A DNA stretch of 64,000 nucleotides from the NCBI GenBank assembly GCA_034932685.1, contig JAYFOM010000012.1:1-64000 (forward strand), in the 5' to 3' direction. The notes beneath the pieces are model-generated. The model worked only from the letters and a program-made list of their open reading frames with translations, made no database searches and was not told the origin of the DNA. Source of the DNA: JAQUCI01 sp034932685. Its GTDB lineage: Bacteria > Bacillota_I > Bacilli_A > Erysipelotrichales > Erysipelotrichaceae. Below, one piece after another: positions 27,845 through 36,520 of the stretch (the first letter of the stretch is position 1; each line of letters begins with the position of its first letter). A program made the position numbers and the translations under genes.

Positions 27845-28672
27845 TCATAGATCAATTATTCTAATCAAGGTTTGTAAACTTTCAATTACATCCATATAGG
27901 ATACATCTCTAGCATAGTTGTATTTTGTTGAATATGACTGCCACCTATTTAGTAGTATTACACTCTCTTCAATTACCTTTAGAGTGTTAATGATATTTCC
28001 ATTATATTTTCTTTTCTCAAATGTTTTTCTAACTGCTTTTTTAAGATCAATTATATTGATACTTTCGAGATACATTTCGCAGATCATATAAACATCATAG
28101 TAGTCCCTTGTTCTACTATTAGCTTCAGCTCTGCTTAGTATTGTTTCTAATTTTTCAGCCAACACAGTTTCAATATTGTACGCCCATAAGTAAATAACTT
28201 CATTTCCTAATATAGGCAAATACTTGTAGTTTATAGCACCAGGAGTGATTGGATCACCTGTTGCAATATCTATTTGTATTACTTCCTTAATGTTCTCAAT
28301 TATTATATGAATCGTTACTCTATATCCACCATACTCATCAATATCCCTAATACTTGAAATACTTGTAAGTTTCAAAATAGCATTATCGTTTATATCAATA
28401 GATATTATATCTTCTAACATGTTCTTTATATTACCAACATCAAAGGATGCATTTGTAATGGCTGTGTCAATATCCATTGTCGCTCTATTTTCCACACCAA
28501 ATAAAACACTTAAATAGAATCCACCTTTGATAATGAAGTTATCTTTATATTTACTTATAGCAAGCCTTTCGATAAACCTATCATACATATATAATCTAAA
28601 TACTGTGTTAAAATCGACATTTTTCTTCTTGGCAATATTCCTTATTTTATCCTTAAGTTGCCTATCATTCAT
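27845..28672 (-). CDS. AbiEii/AbiGii-type nucleotidyltransferase toxin
   Basis: 275 residues. The nucleotidyltransferase core is visible: FIIKGGFYLSVLFGVENRATMDIDTAI (near 48-74) holds the GG and DxD motifs, followed later by EKLETILSRAEANSRTRDYYDVYMI. AbiEii toxins act with AbiEi as type IV or type II-like toxin-antitoxin and abortive-infection systems; the toxin modifies tRNA by adding nucleotides. The gene overlaps the antitoxin gene by 8 bases (ATGAATGA). It lies in an island with transposase remnants, consistent with horizontal transfer. Confidence 0.88.
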   Translation of the reverse strand: MNDRQLKDKIRNIAKKKNVDFNTVFRLYMYDRFIERLAISKYKDNFIIKGGFYLSVLFGVENRATMDIDTAITNASFDVGNIKNMLEDIISIDINDNAILKLTSISSIRDIDEYGGYRVTIHIIIENIKEVIQIDIATGDPITPGAINYKYLPILGNEVIYLWAYNIETVLAEKLETILSRAEANSRTRDYYDVYMICEMYLESINIIDLKKAVRKTFEKRKYNGNIINTLKVIEESVILLNRWQSYSTKYNYARDVSYMDVIESLQTLIRIIDL

Positions 28673-29264
28673 ACATCATACTCACAAAGCTCATAACTTC
28701 TTCTTTAACAGTCAATATTTCAGCATAATCAGCGAGTTTTATTAGATCTTTATCATTCCTTTTAAGATATTCTTTTACGCTATATTTAACATGTTCGATA
28801 TCCATTCTCTTTTTTGAACGAATGATATCACAAACACATCTTTCTAAATCATATGCTTTTACTCTATTCCCCATAGGTGTAACAACATTAGATACTCCAA
28901 TGCAATATGCTTCCTTTGAAACATAGAATATATTGTGATGTTTTAATTTTGGATTGTGATATTTATTAATCACGGTTATATCATACTCATTTCGAGGTGC
29001 TATAATAGAAAGCCCATGGAAATAAAGAGCTGTCATATGTGAAAAAACTACCTTAGCATTTTCTAAACTAAAAACATAATAAAGATCTTCAATTTTATTC
29101 GAATCTATATAAATTCCTTTTCCTACTCTTTCAATAATTTTTCTTTCATTCATGATCTTAAGATACATTCTATGAATTCCAAGTTCAGTAACTTGTTTTG
29201 AAGTTACATACCCATCATTAGATTTCATGAGATCATAGATTATATTTATACTTCTTTCATTCAT
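28665..29264 (-). CDS. AbiEi antitoxin / transcriptional repressor
   Basis: 199 residues. An N-terminal winged-helix region (about 12-50, YVTSKQVTELGIHRMYLKIMNERKIIERVGKGIY) precedes the AbiEi C-terminal domain with VFSHMTALYFHGLS and AYDLERCVCDIIRSKKRMD. In known AbiE systems this protein represses its own operon by binding inverted repeats. A promoter with a palindrome between -35 and -10 is present upstream (29321-29349). It is translationally coupled to the toxin gene. Confidence 0.88.
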   Translation of the reverse strand: MNERSINIIYDLMKSNDGYVTSKQVTELGIHRMYLKIMNERKIIERVGKGIYIDSNKIEDLYYVFSLENAKVVFSHMTALYFHGLSIIAPRNEYDITVINKYHNPKLKHHNIFYVSKEAYCIGVSNVVTPMGNRVKAYDLERCVCDIIRSKKRMDIEHVKYSVKEYLKRNDKDLIKLADYAEILTVKEEVMSFVSMMYE

Positions 29265-29320
29265 TGGTTCTTTTATGATTATTACCCTCCATTTCTAATA
29301 TTCCTGACTTATCTACTGCA

Positions 29321-29349
29321 ATTATACTGTTTAGCAGTAAATTAGTCAA
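29321..29349 (-). promoter_or_regulatory. abiE promoter with operator-like inverted repeat
   Basis: On the minus strand TTGACT (-35, complement of 29344-29349) and TATAAT (-10, complement of 29321-29326) are 17 bases apart. The inverted repeat TACTG / CAGTA (29325-29329, 29335-29339) lies in the spacer. This is the expected place for AbiEi autorepression. Confidence 0.75.
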
Positions 29350-29398
29350 GGATGACAAGTGATATCAATACTGTTCATAAAGAACACATTACTCATAT

Positions 29399-29935
29399 TT
29401 AATCTGCACTCCGTCTTTTTAACACTAAGGCTAACACAACTCCAGCTATCATCATGACCACACCCAGTATTATGATAAATGAACCCATGATACTTACGGG
29501 GTTATTTGAGATGATATCCGCAAACATTGGTTCTATATCTAGGGCATGTCCAAACATATTCTTAACCATAACCTTAGCTAATGTCCCTATTGCTGTAAAC
29601 CCTACCCCAATAACGGCTAAATAGACACCAAATAACCAGCCGTATCTTTTAAGTAAACGCGCTATTGTTTTAGGTAAAGCATCGATCCAATTAGTACTTT
29701 TAGCAAATTCTTCTGATTCAAATGGCTGTTCATCAAAATCATCCTCTGATAACAAAAGGTCAACACTAACATTAAACACTTTTGCCAGCGAGACTAGTTT
29801 GCTAATTTCAGGTACTGCTTCTCCTGTTTCCCATTTACTGATGGCTTGGCGAGATATCCCAATTTGCTCAGCTAAGGCTTCTTGAGATAAGCCGGCTTTC
29901 TTACGATAATATAATATCTTTTCTGGTAGTTTCAT
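29399..29935 (-). CDS. XRE-family regulator with membrane segments
   Basis: About 178 residues. An N-terminal HTH_3 domain (3-62) contains KAGLSQEALAEQIGISRQAISKWETGEAVPE. After an acidic linker, two transmembrane helices follow (about 95-115 and 145-172). Membrane-tethered XRE regulators of this shape are common in Firmicutes; the signal and targets are unknown. AGGAG lies just before two ATGs in tandem (29938, 29935), and the second has better spacing. Downstream, a terminator separates it from PFOR on the other side. Confidence 0.8.
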   Translation of the reverse strand: MKLPEKILYYRKKAGLSQEALAEQIGISRQAISKWETGEAVPEISKLVSLAKVFNVSVDLLLSEDDFDEQPFESEEFAKSTNWIDALPKTIARLLKRYGWLFGVYLAVIGVGFTAIGTLAKVMVKNMFGHALDIEPMFADIISNNPVSIMGSFIIILGVVMMIAGVVLALVLKRRSAD

Positions 29936-30035
29936 CATTACTCCTCTTTCTACATATCTTAAATTATATTGAGTTGTTGGTTGCACTTCAATCAAGCACT
30001 ACTTGAAATATCGCAACTAGTGTAGCAATGACATA

Positions 30036-30070
30036 AATAAGGTATGGCTTAGCCATACCTTATTTTGAAT
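30036..30070. terminator. terminator after PFOR
   Basis: Perfect 13-bp stem AATAAGGTATGGC / GCCATACCTTATT (30036-30048, 30052-30064) with a three-base loop. It lies just beyond the 3' end of the minus-strand PFOR gene and may also insulate the XRE gene. Confidence 0.8.
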
Positions 30071-30103
30071 TTTATATCTTAATTGATTGATATAAAGTTG
30101 TTA

Positions 30104-33100
30104 TTAGTCCTTAGCAAGTTTAACTAAACGACTATGACGTTTTTGAGCATCAGTCACCGTCTTCGCATACAAGTCTTGCGCGTTATCCGGATTAACATTT
30201 ACTAAGTTACCATAACGAACTTCTGATGTGATAAAGTCAACCATTAGTTCAAACTTAGGTTCCTTAGAATCAATCTTAAGTGGTGTTTCAAGTGCTGGGT
30301 TATAACGATATAGTGTTACATAACCACATTCAACAGCTTTCTTTTGTGAATGTTGATGATTAGCTAAACCACCCTTAATACCATGCTCAACACAAGGTGA
30401 GTAAGCTAAGATAAGTGATGGACCGTTATAAGCTTCTGCTTCTTTGATCGCCTTGATTGTTTGCATTCTATCAGCACCCATGGCAATACTTGCGACATAG
30501 ACATGACCATAAGCCATAGCGATTTGTCCAAGATCTTTTTTAGCTGTTACTTTACCACCAGCAGCGAACTTAGCAATTTGTGCTGCTTGTGAGCTCTTAG
30601 ATGCTTGTCCACCAGTATTTGAGTATACTTCAGTATCCAATACTAAGATATTAACATTTAAATTATTAGCGATAACATGGTCTAGTCCACCATAACCGAT
30701 ATCATAAGCCCAGCCATCACCACCGATGATCCATACCGATTTAGAAACAAGATCACGCTCAAACTTCAATAATTCTTTAACTTCTTTATTAGCACTAGCT
30801 TTAACTTTTTCAACTAACTGATCAACGATCGCTCTTTCAGCATTACGATCGCCTTGTGCGTCTAAGTAACTTTCAAATAGTGCTTTTAATTCTGGCTCTA
30901 CTTTATCTTTGGTTTCAGTTATGATCTCAAAGATACGATTTGTCTTATACTCTTGTGAGACCTTCATACCAAAGCCATACTCAGCGTTATCTTCAAATAG
31001 TGAGTTTGCCCAAGCAATACCTTCGCCATTTTTATCAGTAACAAATGGTGAACTTGGTGTTGAACCACTGTATATTGATGAACAGCCAGTCGCATTAGCG
31101 ATCAACATATCACGACCAAATAATTGTGATACTAAACGATAGTAAGGTGTCTCACCACAACCAGCACAAGCTCCACTTACTTCAAAATATGGCATTAAGA
31201 ACTGGGTACCTTTAATGGTATCAGTATTGAAGTAACCAGCTTTATATTCAACATCTTTGTATAAGTAGTCAGCTAATGGTGCTTCATGTAATTGTTCTTT
31301 AACATCAACCATTACAAGCGCCTTTTGACCACCCTTACCCGGACACTCAACAGCACATAAACTACAACCAACACAGTTATCAGGTGATACTTGAACACGA
31401 TACTTTAGATCACCTAAGTTAGGACCAAGAGCTTTGATCGTATCAAACGCCATCGGTGCTTTACTGATTTCTTCATCGGTTAGTAAGAATGTTCTAATTG
31501 TTGCATGCGGACAAACAAAGGAACAGAAAGTACATTGGATACAGTTTTCAGGAATCCATTTAGGAACCTGAGTCGCAATTGTACGATGTTCATTATAAGC
31601 AACATTGTTACGGAATGAACCATCAAGGACATCATGTTTGATAAATGAAGATACAGGTAAGTCATAACCATTAAGATCATTGATCTCTTGTACAAACTCG
31701 TCAAAGTATTCATCACCAGTTGTTTTTCTAATGCTTTTATAAGGTAGGCTTGCCCAATCAGGATTTACTTTGATCTCAACTAATCCTTCTTTTCCTTTAT
31801 CGATTGCTTTGTAGTTTAAAGCAACGATCTCTTCGCCCTTATTACCATAAGATTTCTTAGCAGCACCCTTCATATAGTCAAGTGCATCTTTATAAGGCAT
31901 AATGCTTTCATTTAGTGCAAAGAAACTAGACTGTAAGATCGTATTAGTACGACGTCCCATACCAATTTCCATCGCAATACTTGTTGCATCAATAATATAG
32001 AATTTAGCTTTTTTCTTAGCTAATTGAACTTTTACTCGGTTAGGTAAATTAGCTTCAATTTCTTCTGGTGTAAAGGTTGTATTCAACAAGAAAGTACCAC
32101 CTTGTTTCAAGTTACGTAACATGTCATATTTCAACAAGTACGCATCAAGTGAACAAGAGATAAAATCAGCGTTTTGAATGTAGTAAGTCGAGCGAATCGG
32201 CTTAGGACCAAAACGCAAATTAGAGCGAGTTGCTCCACCAGCCTTCTTGGAGTCATAAGCAAAGTAAGCCTGTGAATACATATCAGTATGATCACCAATG
32301 ATCTTGATCGCATTTTTATTAGCCGATACAGTACCATCAGAGCCAAGTCCATAGAATAAACAGGAAGTATATTCATTTTCAACATGGAAATCAGGATCAC
32401 TTGTCAATGATAAACCAGTAACATCATCATTGATGCTAATGGTGAAGCCATCAAATGGATTATCAGAAGCGATATGATCAAAGACAGCTTTGATATCACG
32501 AGGTTGAGTATCCTTGCTAGATAAGCCATAACGGCCACCAACGATCGTCTTAACATTTTTAAAGCCAGAAAGAGCCGCATAAACATCAAGATATAGTGGT
32601 TCATGAGAACCCATTTCTTTAGTACGATCTAATACAGCGATTTTCTCTACTGTTTCCGGTAATACAGCCGTTAAGTAATCAACCGCAAATGGACGATAAA
32701 GATGAACTTTAACAAGACCAACTTTTTCACCCTTAGCTACTAATACATCGATAACTTCTTGGATTGTTTCAGTAACACTACCCATAGCTACGATTACTCT
32801 TGTAGCATCTTTAGCACCATAATAGGTAAACGGGGCATAATGACGACCAGTAACTTCACTGATCTTAGCCATATAATCAGCAACAACCCCAGCAACTGCA
32901 TCATAATGAGTATTTTGAGCCTCACGACCTTGGAAATAGATGTCGTCGTTTTCAGCGCCACCTCTTGTGACTGGATTGGTATGTGGATTTAATGCACGAG
33001 CACGGAATTTTTCAAGTGCTTCTTGATCGATCAAACTACCTAAAACCTTAGTATCCATGACTTCAATCTTTTGAATCTCATGAGATGTACGGAAACCATC

Positions 33101-33613
33101 AAAGAAATGAAGAACTGGAACTGAAGCTTTGATTGCTGATAAATGAGCAACACCCGCTAAATCCATAGCTTCTTGAACCGAATGAGAACAGATCATCGTT
33201 ACACCCGTTTGACGAGCGGCATAGATGTCTTGGTGATCACCAAAGATTGATAATGATCTGGTAGCGATAGAACGAGCAGAAACGTGAAGAACTGCCGGCA
33301 ACAACTCACCAACCCATTTATAAATGTTCGGTAACATTAATAATAAGCCCTGTGATGCAGTGTAAGTGCTGGCTAATGAACCACTTTGTAATACGCCATG
33401 CACAGCACCAGCGGCACCGGCTTCTGATTGCATCTCTACTACTTTTACTGCTGAACCAAATAGGTTCTTTCTACCTTGTGATGCCCAAACATCGATCACT
33501 TCTGCCATCGGTGAAGAAGGAGTGATCGGGTAGATACACGCAACTTCAGTAAACGCATAAGCCACATGTGATGTAGCGCTATTACCATCCATTGACATGA
33601 ATACTTTTGCCAT
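30104..33613 (-). CDS. nifJ: pyruvate:ferredoxin (flavodoxin) oxidoreductase
   Basis: 1169 residues, the full-length single-chain PFOR. Order: domain I opening MDGNSATSHVAYAFTEVACIYPITPSSPMAE, domain II, gamma domain (SKKAGGATRSNLRFGPKPI), two-cluster ferredoxin domain (CIQCTFCSFVCP and CVGCSLCAVECPG), proximal-cluster and TPP domain (ACAGCGETPYY, IGGDGWAYDIGYGGLDHV, EVYSNTGGQASKSS). It makes acetyl-CoA and CO2 from pyruvate while reducing ferredoxin or flavodoxin, a central step in anaerobic metabolism. A strong AGGAGG precedes the ATG. Monocistronic. The symbol is by homology; it may be annotated por. Confidence 0.95.
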   Translation of the reverse strand: MAKVFMSMDGNSATSHVAYAFTEVACIYPITPSSPMAEVIDVWASQGRKNLFGSAVKVVEMQSEAGAAGAVHGVLQSGSLASTYTASQGLLLMLPNIYKWVGELLPAVLHVSARSIATRSLSIFGDHQDIYAARQTGVTMICSHSVQEAMDLAGVAHLSAIKASVPVLHFFDGFRTSHEIQKIEVMDTKVLGSLIDQEALEKFRARALNPHTNPVTRGGAENDDIYFQGREAQNTHYDAVAGVVADYMAKISEVTGRHYAPFTYYGAKDATRVIVAMGSVTETIQEVIDVLVAKGEKVGLVKVHLYRPFAVDYLTAVLPETVEKIAVLDRTKEMGSHEPLYLDVYAALSGFKNVKTIVGGRYGLSSKDTQPRDIKAVFDHIASDNPFDGFTISINDDVTGLSLTSDPDFHVENEYTSCLFYGLGSDGTVSANKNAIKIIGDHTDMYSQAYFAYDSKKAGGATRSNLRFGPKPIRSTYYIQNADFISCSLDAYLLKYDMLRNLKQGGTFLLNTTFTPEEIEANLPNRVKVQLAKKKAKFYIIDATSIAMEIGMGRRTNTILQSSFFALNESIMPYKDALDYMKGAAKKSYGNKGEEIVALNYKAIDKGKEGLVEIKVNPDWASLPYKSIRKTTGDEYFDEFVQEINDLNGYDLPVSSFIKHDVLDGSFRNNVAYNEHRTIATQVPKWIPENCIQCTFCSFVCPHATIRTFLLTDEEISKAPMAFDTIKALGPNLGDLKYRVQVSPDNCVGCSLCAVECPGKGGQKALVMVDVKEQLHEAPLADYLYKDVEYKAGYFNTDTIKGTQFLMPYFEVSGACAGCGETPYYRLVSQLFGRDMLIANATGCSSIYSGSTPSSPFVTDKNGEGIAWANSLFEDNAEYGFGMKVSQEYKTNRIFEIITETKDKVEPELKALFESYLDAQGDRNAERAIVDQLVEKVKASANKEVKELLKFERDLVSKSVWIIGGDGWAYDIGYGGLDHVIANNLNVNILVLDTEVYSNTGGQASKSSQAAQIAKFAAGGKVTAKKDLGQIAMAYGHVYVASIAMGADRMQTIKAIKEAEAYNGPSLILAYSPCVEHGIKGGLANHQHSQKKAVECGYVTLYRYNPALETPLKIDSKEPKFELMVDFITSEVRYGNLVNVNPDNAQDLYAKTVTDAQKRHSRLVKLAKD

Positions 33614-33697
33614 GTTTATACCTCCTAAAATGTATCTTTCAACATTCTTATTATAATCTAAAACATGATATATTGCTATACCTTACAAAGAGGCAAT

Positions 33698-34591
33698 TTA
33701 TGCCTCTTCATTCTTTTTTGTATGTATTACTACTTGTTGATAAGGAATTCTAATACCTTCTTTATCAAAGCGTTCTTTGATCAATAAACGCATCTCTCTT
33801 TCAACCTGCCATTGATTCAGCGCTTTAACTCTACCAACCACTGTTAAATCAACACTTGAAGTATTGAAATTACTTAAACCTGTGACTCTTGGCGCTTCAA
33901 CAAACAACTCACCACTTTCTTTATAATAATCATCAAGTACTTCCTGTATCAACGCTATCATTTTTTTAGTGTCAGCCTCATAAGGTGTTGGCACTACAAT
34001 AACCGCCGTATTAAATTCATTAGTGTAATTGATGACATTTGCGATAGTACCGTTAGGTATGATTATCTTTTGACCCTTAAAGTTTCTAAGATACGTTACC
34101 CGCATCGCTATAGATGTGACTGTACCTTCAAACTCACCAATCTTAACAAAATCACCCACTGCATATTGTCGTTCAAACATCATAAAAAACCCAGTAACAA
34201 CATCCTTAACAACACTTTGTGCACCAAATGATATTGCCAAACTACCAAACCCAGCAGTGACCAATAGATTACCCATGACATTACCAAAGCCTAATTGATA
34301 AAGCACTAAAGCGATAAAGACAAAGTAAATACCATAACGTCCAACGCTCCTTAACATGGTCATTGCTGTAATGATCTGTCTACCTTTTTGCTCATCAGGA
34401 TTAGCTTTAGCTTTCTCAATAGTTTTTGCCGTATACTTACTAAGCTGATTTAAGATAAGCTTCGCCAATATCGCAAATACTGCGATCATAAACAAAGCTG
34501 TTAAGATATTGATCAAATTATCCTGGATCGTCTTGATGAACTGGATAAATACGTTCTCTGTTTCTTGAATATTATCGATTATATCATTCAT
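33698..34591 (-). CDS. MscS-family mechanosensitive channel
   Basis: 297 residues. Three transmembrane segments occupy roughly 35-145, the last followed by the pore-lining glycine- and alanine-rich VTAGFGSLAISFGAQSVVKDVVTGFFMMFERQYAVGDFVKIG typical of MscS. The cytosolic beta domain contains GTVTSIAMRVTYLRNFKGQKIIIPNG. It releases osmolytes on hypo-osmotic shock. AAGGAGG precedes the ATG. It is upstream of PFOR on the same strand, 85 bases away. Confidence 0.9.
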   Translation of the reverse strand: MNDIIDNIQETENVFIQFIKTIQDNLINILTALFMIAVFAILAKLILNQLSKYTAKTIEKAKANPDEQKGRQIITAMTMLRSVGRYGIYFVFIALVLYQLGFGNVMGNLLVTAGFGSLAISFGAQSVVKDVVTGFFMMFERQYAVGDFVKIGEFEGTVTSIAMRVTYLRNFKGQKIIIPNGTIANVINYTNEFNTAVIVVPTPYEADTKKMIALIQEVLDDYYKESGELFVEAPRVTGLSNFNTSSVDLTVVGRVKALNQWQVEREMRLLIKERFDKEGIRIPYQQVVIHTKKNEEA

Positions 34592-34697
34592 GATTGACCT
34601 CCTTATTTAATCATACTTTATCATTGATTAATTAACAATAGAGCCTAAAATCAATTGAAATCCAACTATTCATATGTTATTATGATTAAGCAAATCT

Positions 34698-34771
34698 AGG
34701 GGTGTAGTACAATGGTAGTACAGCGGTCTCCAAAACCGTGGATGCGAGTTCAATTCTTGTCACCCCTGCCA
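34698..34771 (+). tRNA. tRNA-Trp (anticodon CCA)
   Basis: 74 bases including an encoded CCA end. The acceptor AGGGGTG pairs with CACCCCT. The anticodon stem GCGGT/ACCGT carries the loop CTCCAAA with anticodon CCA. The T-loop region (GTTCAATTC) is normal. The anticodon reads only UGG, agreeing with TGA used as stop in this genome. A terminator follows. Confidence 0.95.
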
Positions 34772-34782
34772 TAAGTTCATTA

Positions 34783-34809
34783 AGTCCTTCATAACGAAGG
34801 GCTTTTTAT
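34783..34809 (+). terminator. terminator after tRNA-Trp
   Basis: AGTCCTTC / GAAGGGCT stem (one G-U pair) with loop ATAAC, followed by TTTTT. Confidence 0.8.
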
Positions 34810-35156
34810 GTTCTTGACATTTACTTGACGATAATTGAATAATCTTTTTTCAAATAACTAGTGTTTTAATTGATTTACAAGTTACCTATAAATCCCAAAT
34901 CATTATACCCCTAATCATTCGTGAACATTACTTATACATAAAGAAAAATAATCAACTTCTCATAACTAAATATACTTATTATTGATACCTTCTTGTTATC
35001 TTTTATAGTAATTAATGATATTATCAATATAAGAATGTTTGGTATTGTAAGCGATAATATTGCTATATAACAGAATAATTGTTTTTTGGATAGTGCTCAG
35101 CTTAATTACAATACCAAATAAATACCATATTTTTTCTAAATCAATAAGGAGGTTTT
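34810..35156. other. intergenic region with 13-bp inverted repeat
   Basis: No gene is seen in this AT-rich spacer. TTTGGTATTGTAA (35038-35050) recurs as the exact reverse complement at 35106-35118, with a 55-base spacer. TTGACA at about 34815 with a weak -10 could be a promoter. AAGGAGG lies just before the lipoprotein ATG. Confidence 0.5.
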
Positions 35157-35741
35157 ATGAGAAAAAGTATTATAATATCTTTGGTTTTCATTTTGTTATT
35201 GTCTGGTTGTGGTGCGAAAGTTGATGAAGAAATCAACATTCCCAAAGATGATCCAACTGAAATAGATGAAAGTTTACTAACAGTTGATGTTGTCATTCCC
35301 TTTGAGTTCTTCTACAACTTTACAGAAGAAGGAGAAGAATTTGATCCTTACTCTTTTATTGAAGAGACAGAAGAGGGAATGAGTGTAGTAGTTGACGAAG
35401 TAAATGAAACCATAACTATCACAATGCCAAAGGCAACACACTATGAGTTTCTACAAGAAATGAAGACTACCATTGATGAAGCAATCGCTGAAATACTATC
35501 AGAAGAAGACATTCAAACAATAAAATCGATAAGTTATAATAACGATTTAACGGTTTTTACCTTAGAAATGAATGTATCAGAGGTTGGATTTATAGAATCA
35601 TTTCTAGCTATCTTGTTTTATATGTATGGCGGAATGTATCAAATGTTTAATGGTGTACTTAGTGAAAACATGGATGTTGTAGTTAACTATGTTTACAACG
35701 GTGAAATCATTGGAAGCGGTAGATTGAGTGAATTAGAATAG
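35157..35741 (+). CDS. hypothetical lipoprotein
   Basis: 194 residues with a lipoprotein signal (lipobox LLSGC, Cys19). The mature part is strongly acidic with an alternating beta/alpha pattern (TVDVVIPFEFFY, GMSVVVDEVNETITITMP, NNDLTVFTLEMNV). No family recognised. An excellent ribosome binding site (AAGGAGG) precedes the start. It stands alone, convergent with the OtnC-like operon. Confidence 0.7.
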   Translation: MRKSIIISLVFILLLSGCGAKVDEEINIPKDDPTEIDESLLTVDVVIPFEFFYNFTEEGEEFDPYSFIEETEEGMSVVVDEVNETITITMPKATHYEFLQEMKTTIDEAIAEILSEEDIQTIKSISYNNDLTVFTLEMNVSEVGFIESFLAILFYMYGGMYQMFNGVLSENMDVVVNYVYNGEIIGSGRLSELE

Positions 35742-35817
35742 TTAACATCAACTATGCATTTCTTTTATTTTGATATAAATAACTATATATAGCCTTTAAA
35801 ACTTGTATTATTAACAT

Positions 35818-35872
35818 AAAAACCATGATCATAGGTCAAGCCATAAAGCTCAAATCTAAATCATGGTTTTGT
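35818..35872 (-). terminator. probable terminator of the PTS/acid-sugar operon
   Basis: AAAACCATGAT (35819-35829) and ATCATGGTTTT (35860-35870) form an 11-bp stem with a 30-base loop. On the minus strand the distal arm ends in a T run. It lies 35 bases past the last gene. Confidence 0.55.
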
Positions 35873-35904
35873 GTCTCTATTAATGATGAAACGTCGTCTT
35901 TTAT

Positions 35905-36510
35905 TTATAGTTTACTAATAGTACCGAAATCATTTTCATTAAATTTCTTAATTTCAATAAGCATTTTTGCGCTTGTTTCAAACTCTTCAATTAAATTAAA
36001 AGCTTCAATTATATCTTTCGCTGTAATCACAATACCGTGATTACTTAAAATATAAACCTTAGTATCCTTATCAACAGCCGCATTAAATTCAGCGAAAAGC
36101 TCTATCGAGCCTGGATTTTGATATCCTATTTTCTTAACTAATCCACCTGTATTCATTCTTAAGTATGGTGAATAAGCAAATAAACCCTTAATCAATTCTT
36201 CATTTTTCAAACACGAAACAATTGTTGAATAATAACTATGTGTGTGAATAACAACTTGATTAGCTTCTGAAACATTATATAAGTCTAGATGCAAAGGATA
36301 CTCTTTGCTTGGTTTTCCGTCGATTATGTCTTTATTTATGTTTAGCTTAGCAAAACTACTCTGATCTAAAAGACCAAAACAACTACCACTTTGTGATATA
36401 TAAATATATCCATCATCCTTAAAACTAATATTACCAGTTGTACCAGTTACTAGTTTACGGTCATAAAGTTGATGAGCTACCCATATGATTTTATTAAATT
36501 TGCTTTGCAT
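35905..36510 (-). CDS. class II aldolase/adducin-family enzyme, OtnC-like
   Basis: 201 residues. The zinc-aldolase fold is shown by VTGTTGNISF near residue 22, KPSKEYPLHLDLY (catalytic Glu position) near 67, VIHTHSYYST (two Zn His) near 90 and SNHGIVI (third Zn His) near 153. Members include L-fuculose-phosphate aldolase, AraD and OtnC. OtnC (3-oxo-tetronate 4-phosphate decarboxylase) is favoured because the adjacent gene is a DUF1537 kinase, the usual OtnK-OtnC pairing. It would give dihydroxyacetone phosphate and CO2. Last gene of the operon, 10 bases after the kinase gene. Confidence 0.75.
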   Translation of the reverse strand: MQSKFNKIIWVAHQLYDRKLVTGTTGNISFKDDGYIYISQSGSCFGLLDQSSFAKLNINKDIIDGKPSKEYPLHLDLYNVSEANQVVIHTHSYYSTIVSCLKNEELIKGLFAYSPYLRMNTGGLVKKIGYQNPGSIELFAEFNAAVDKDTKVYILSNHGIVITAKDIIEAFNLIEEFETSAKMLIEIKKFNENDFGTISKL

Positions 36511-36520
36511 TTATTTGCTC

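Noticed and set aside
32131..32604. Extra frames inside the PFOR gene
   Set aside because: These are shadows of the highly conserved PFOR coding frame, with low-complexity Leu/Met-rich translations.
34698..34771. Possible reassignment of UGA to tryptophan, as in mycoplasmas
   Set aside because: The tRNA-Trp anticodon is CCA, which reads only UGG, and several complete genes here end in TGA (for example 1414, 27163, 49994).
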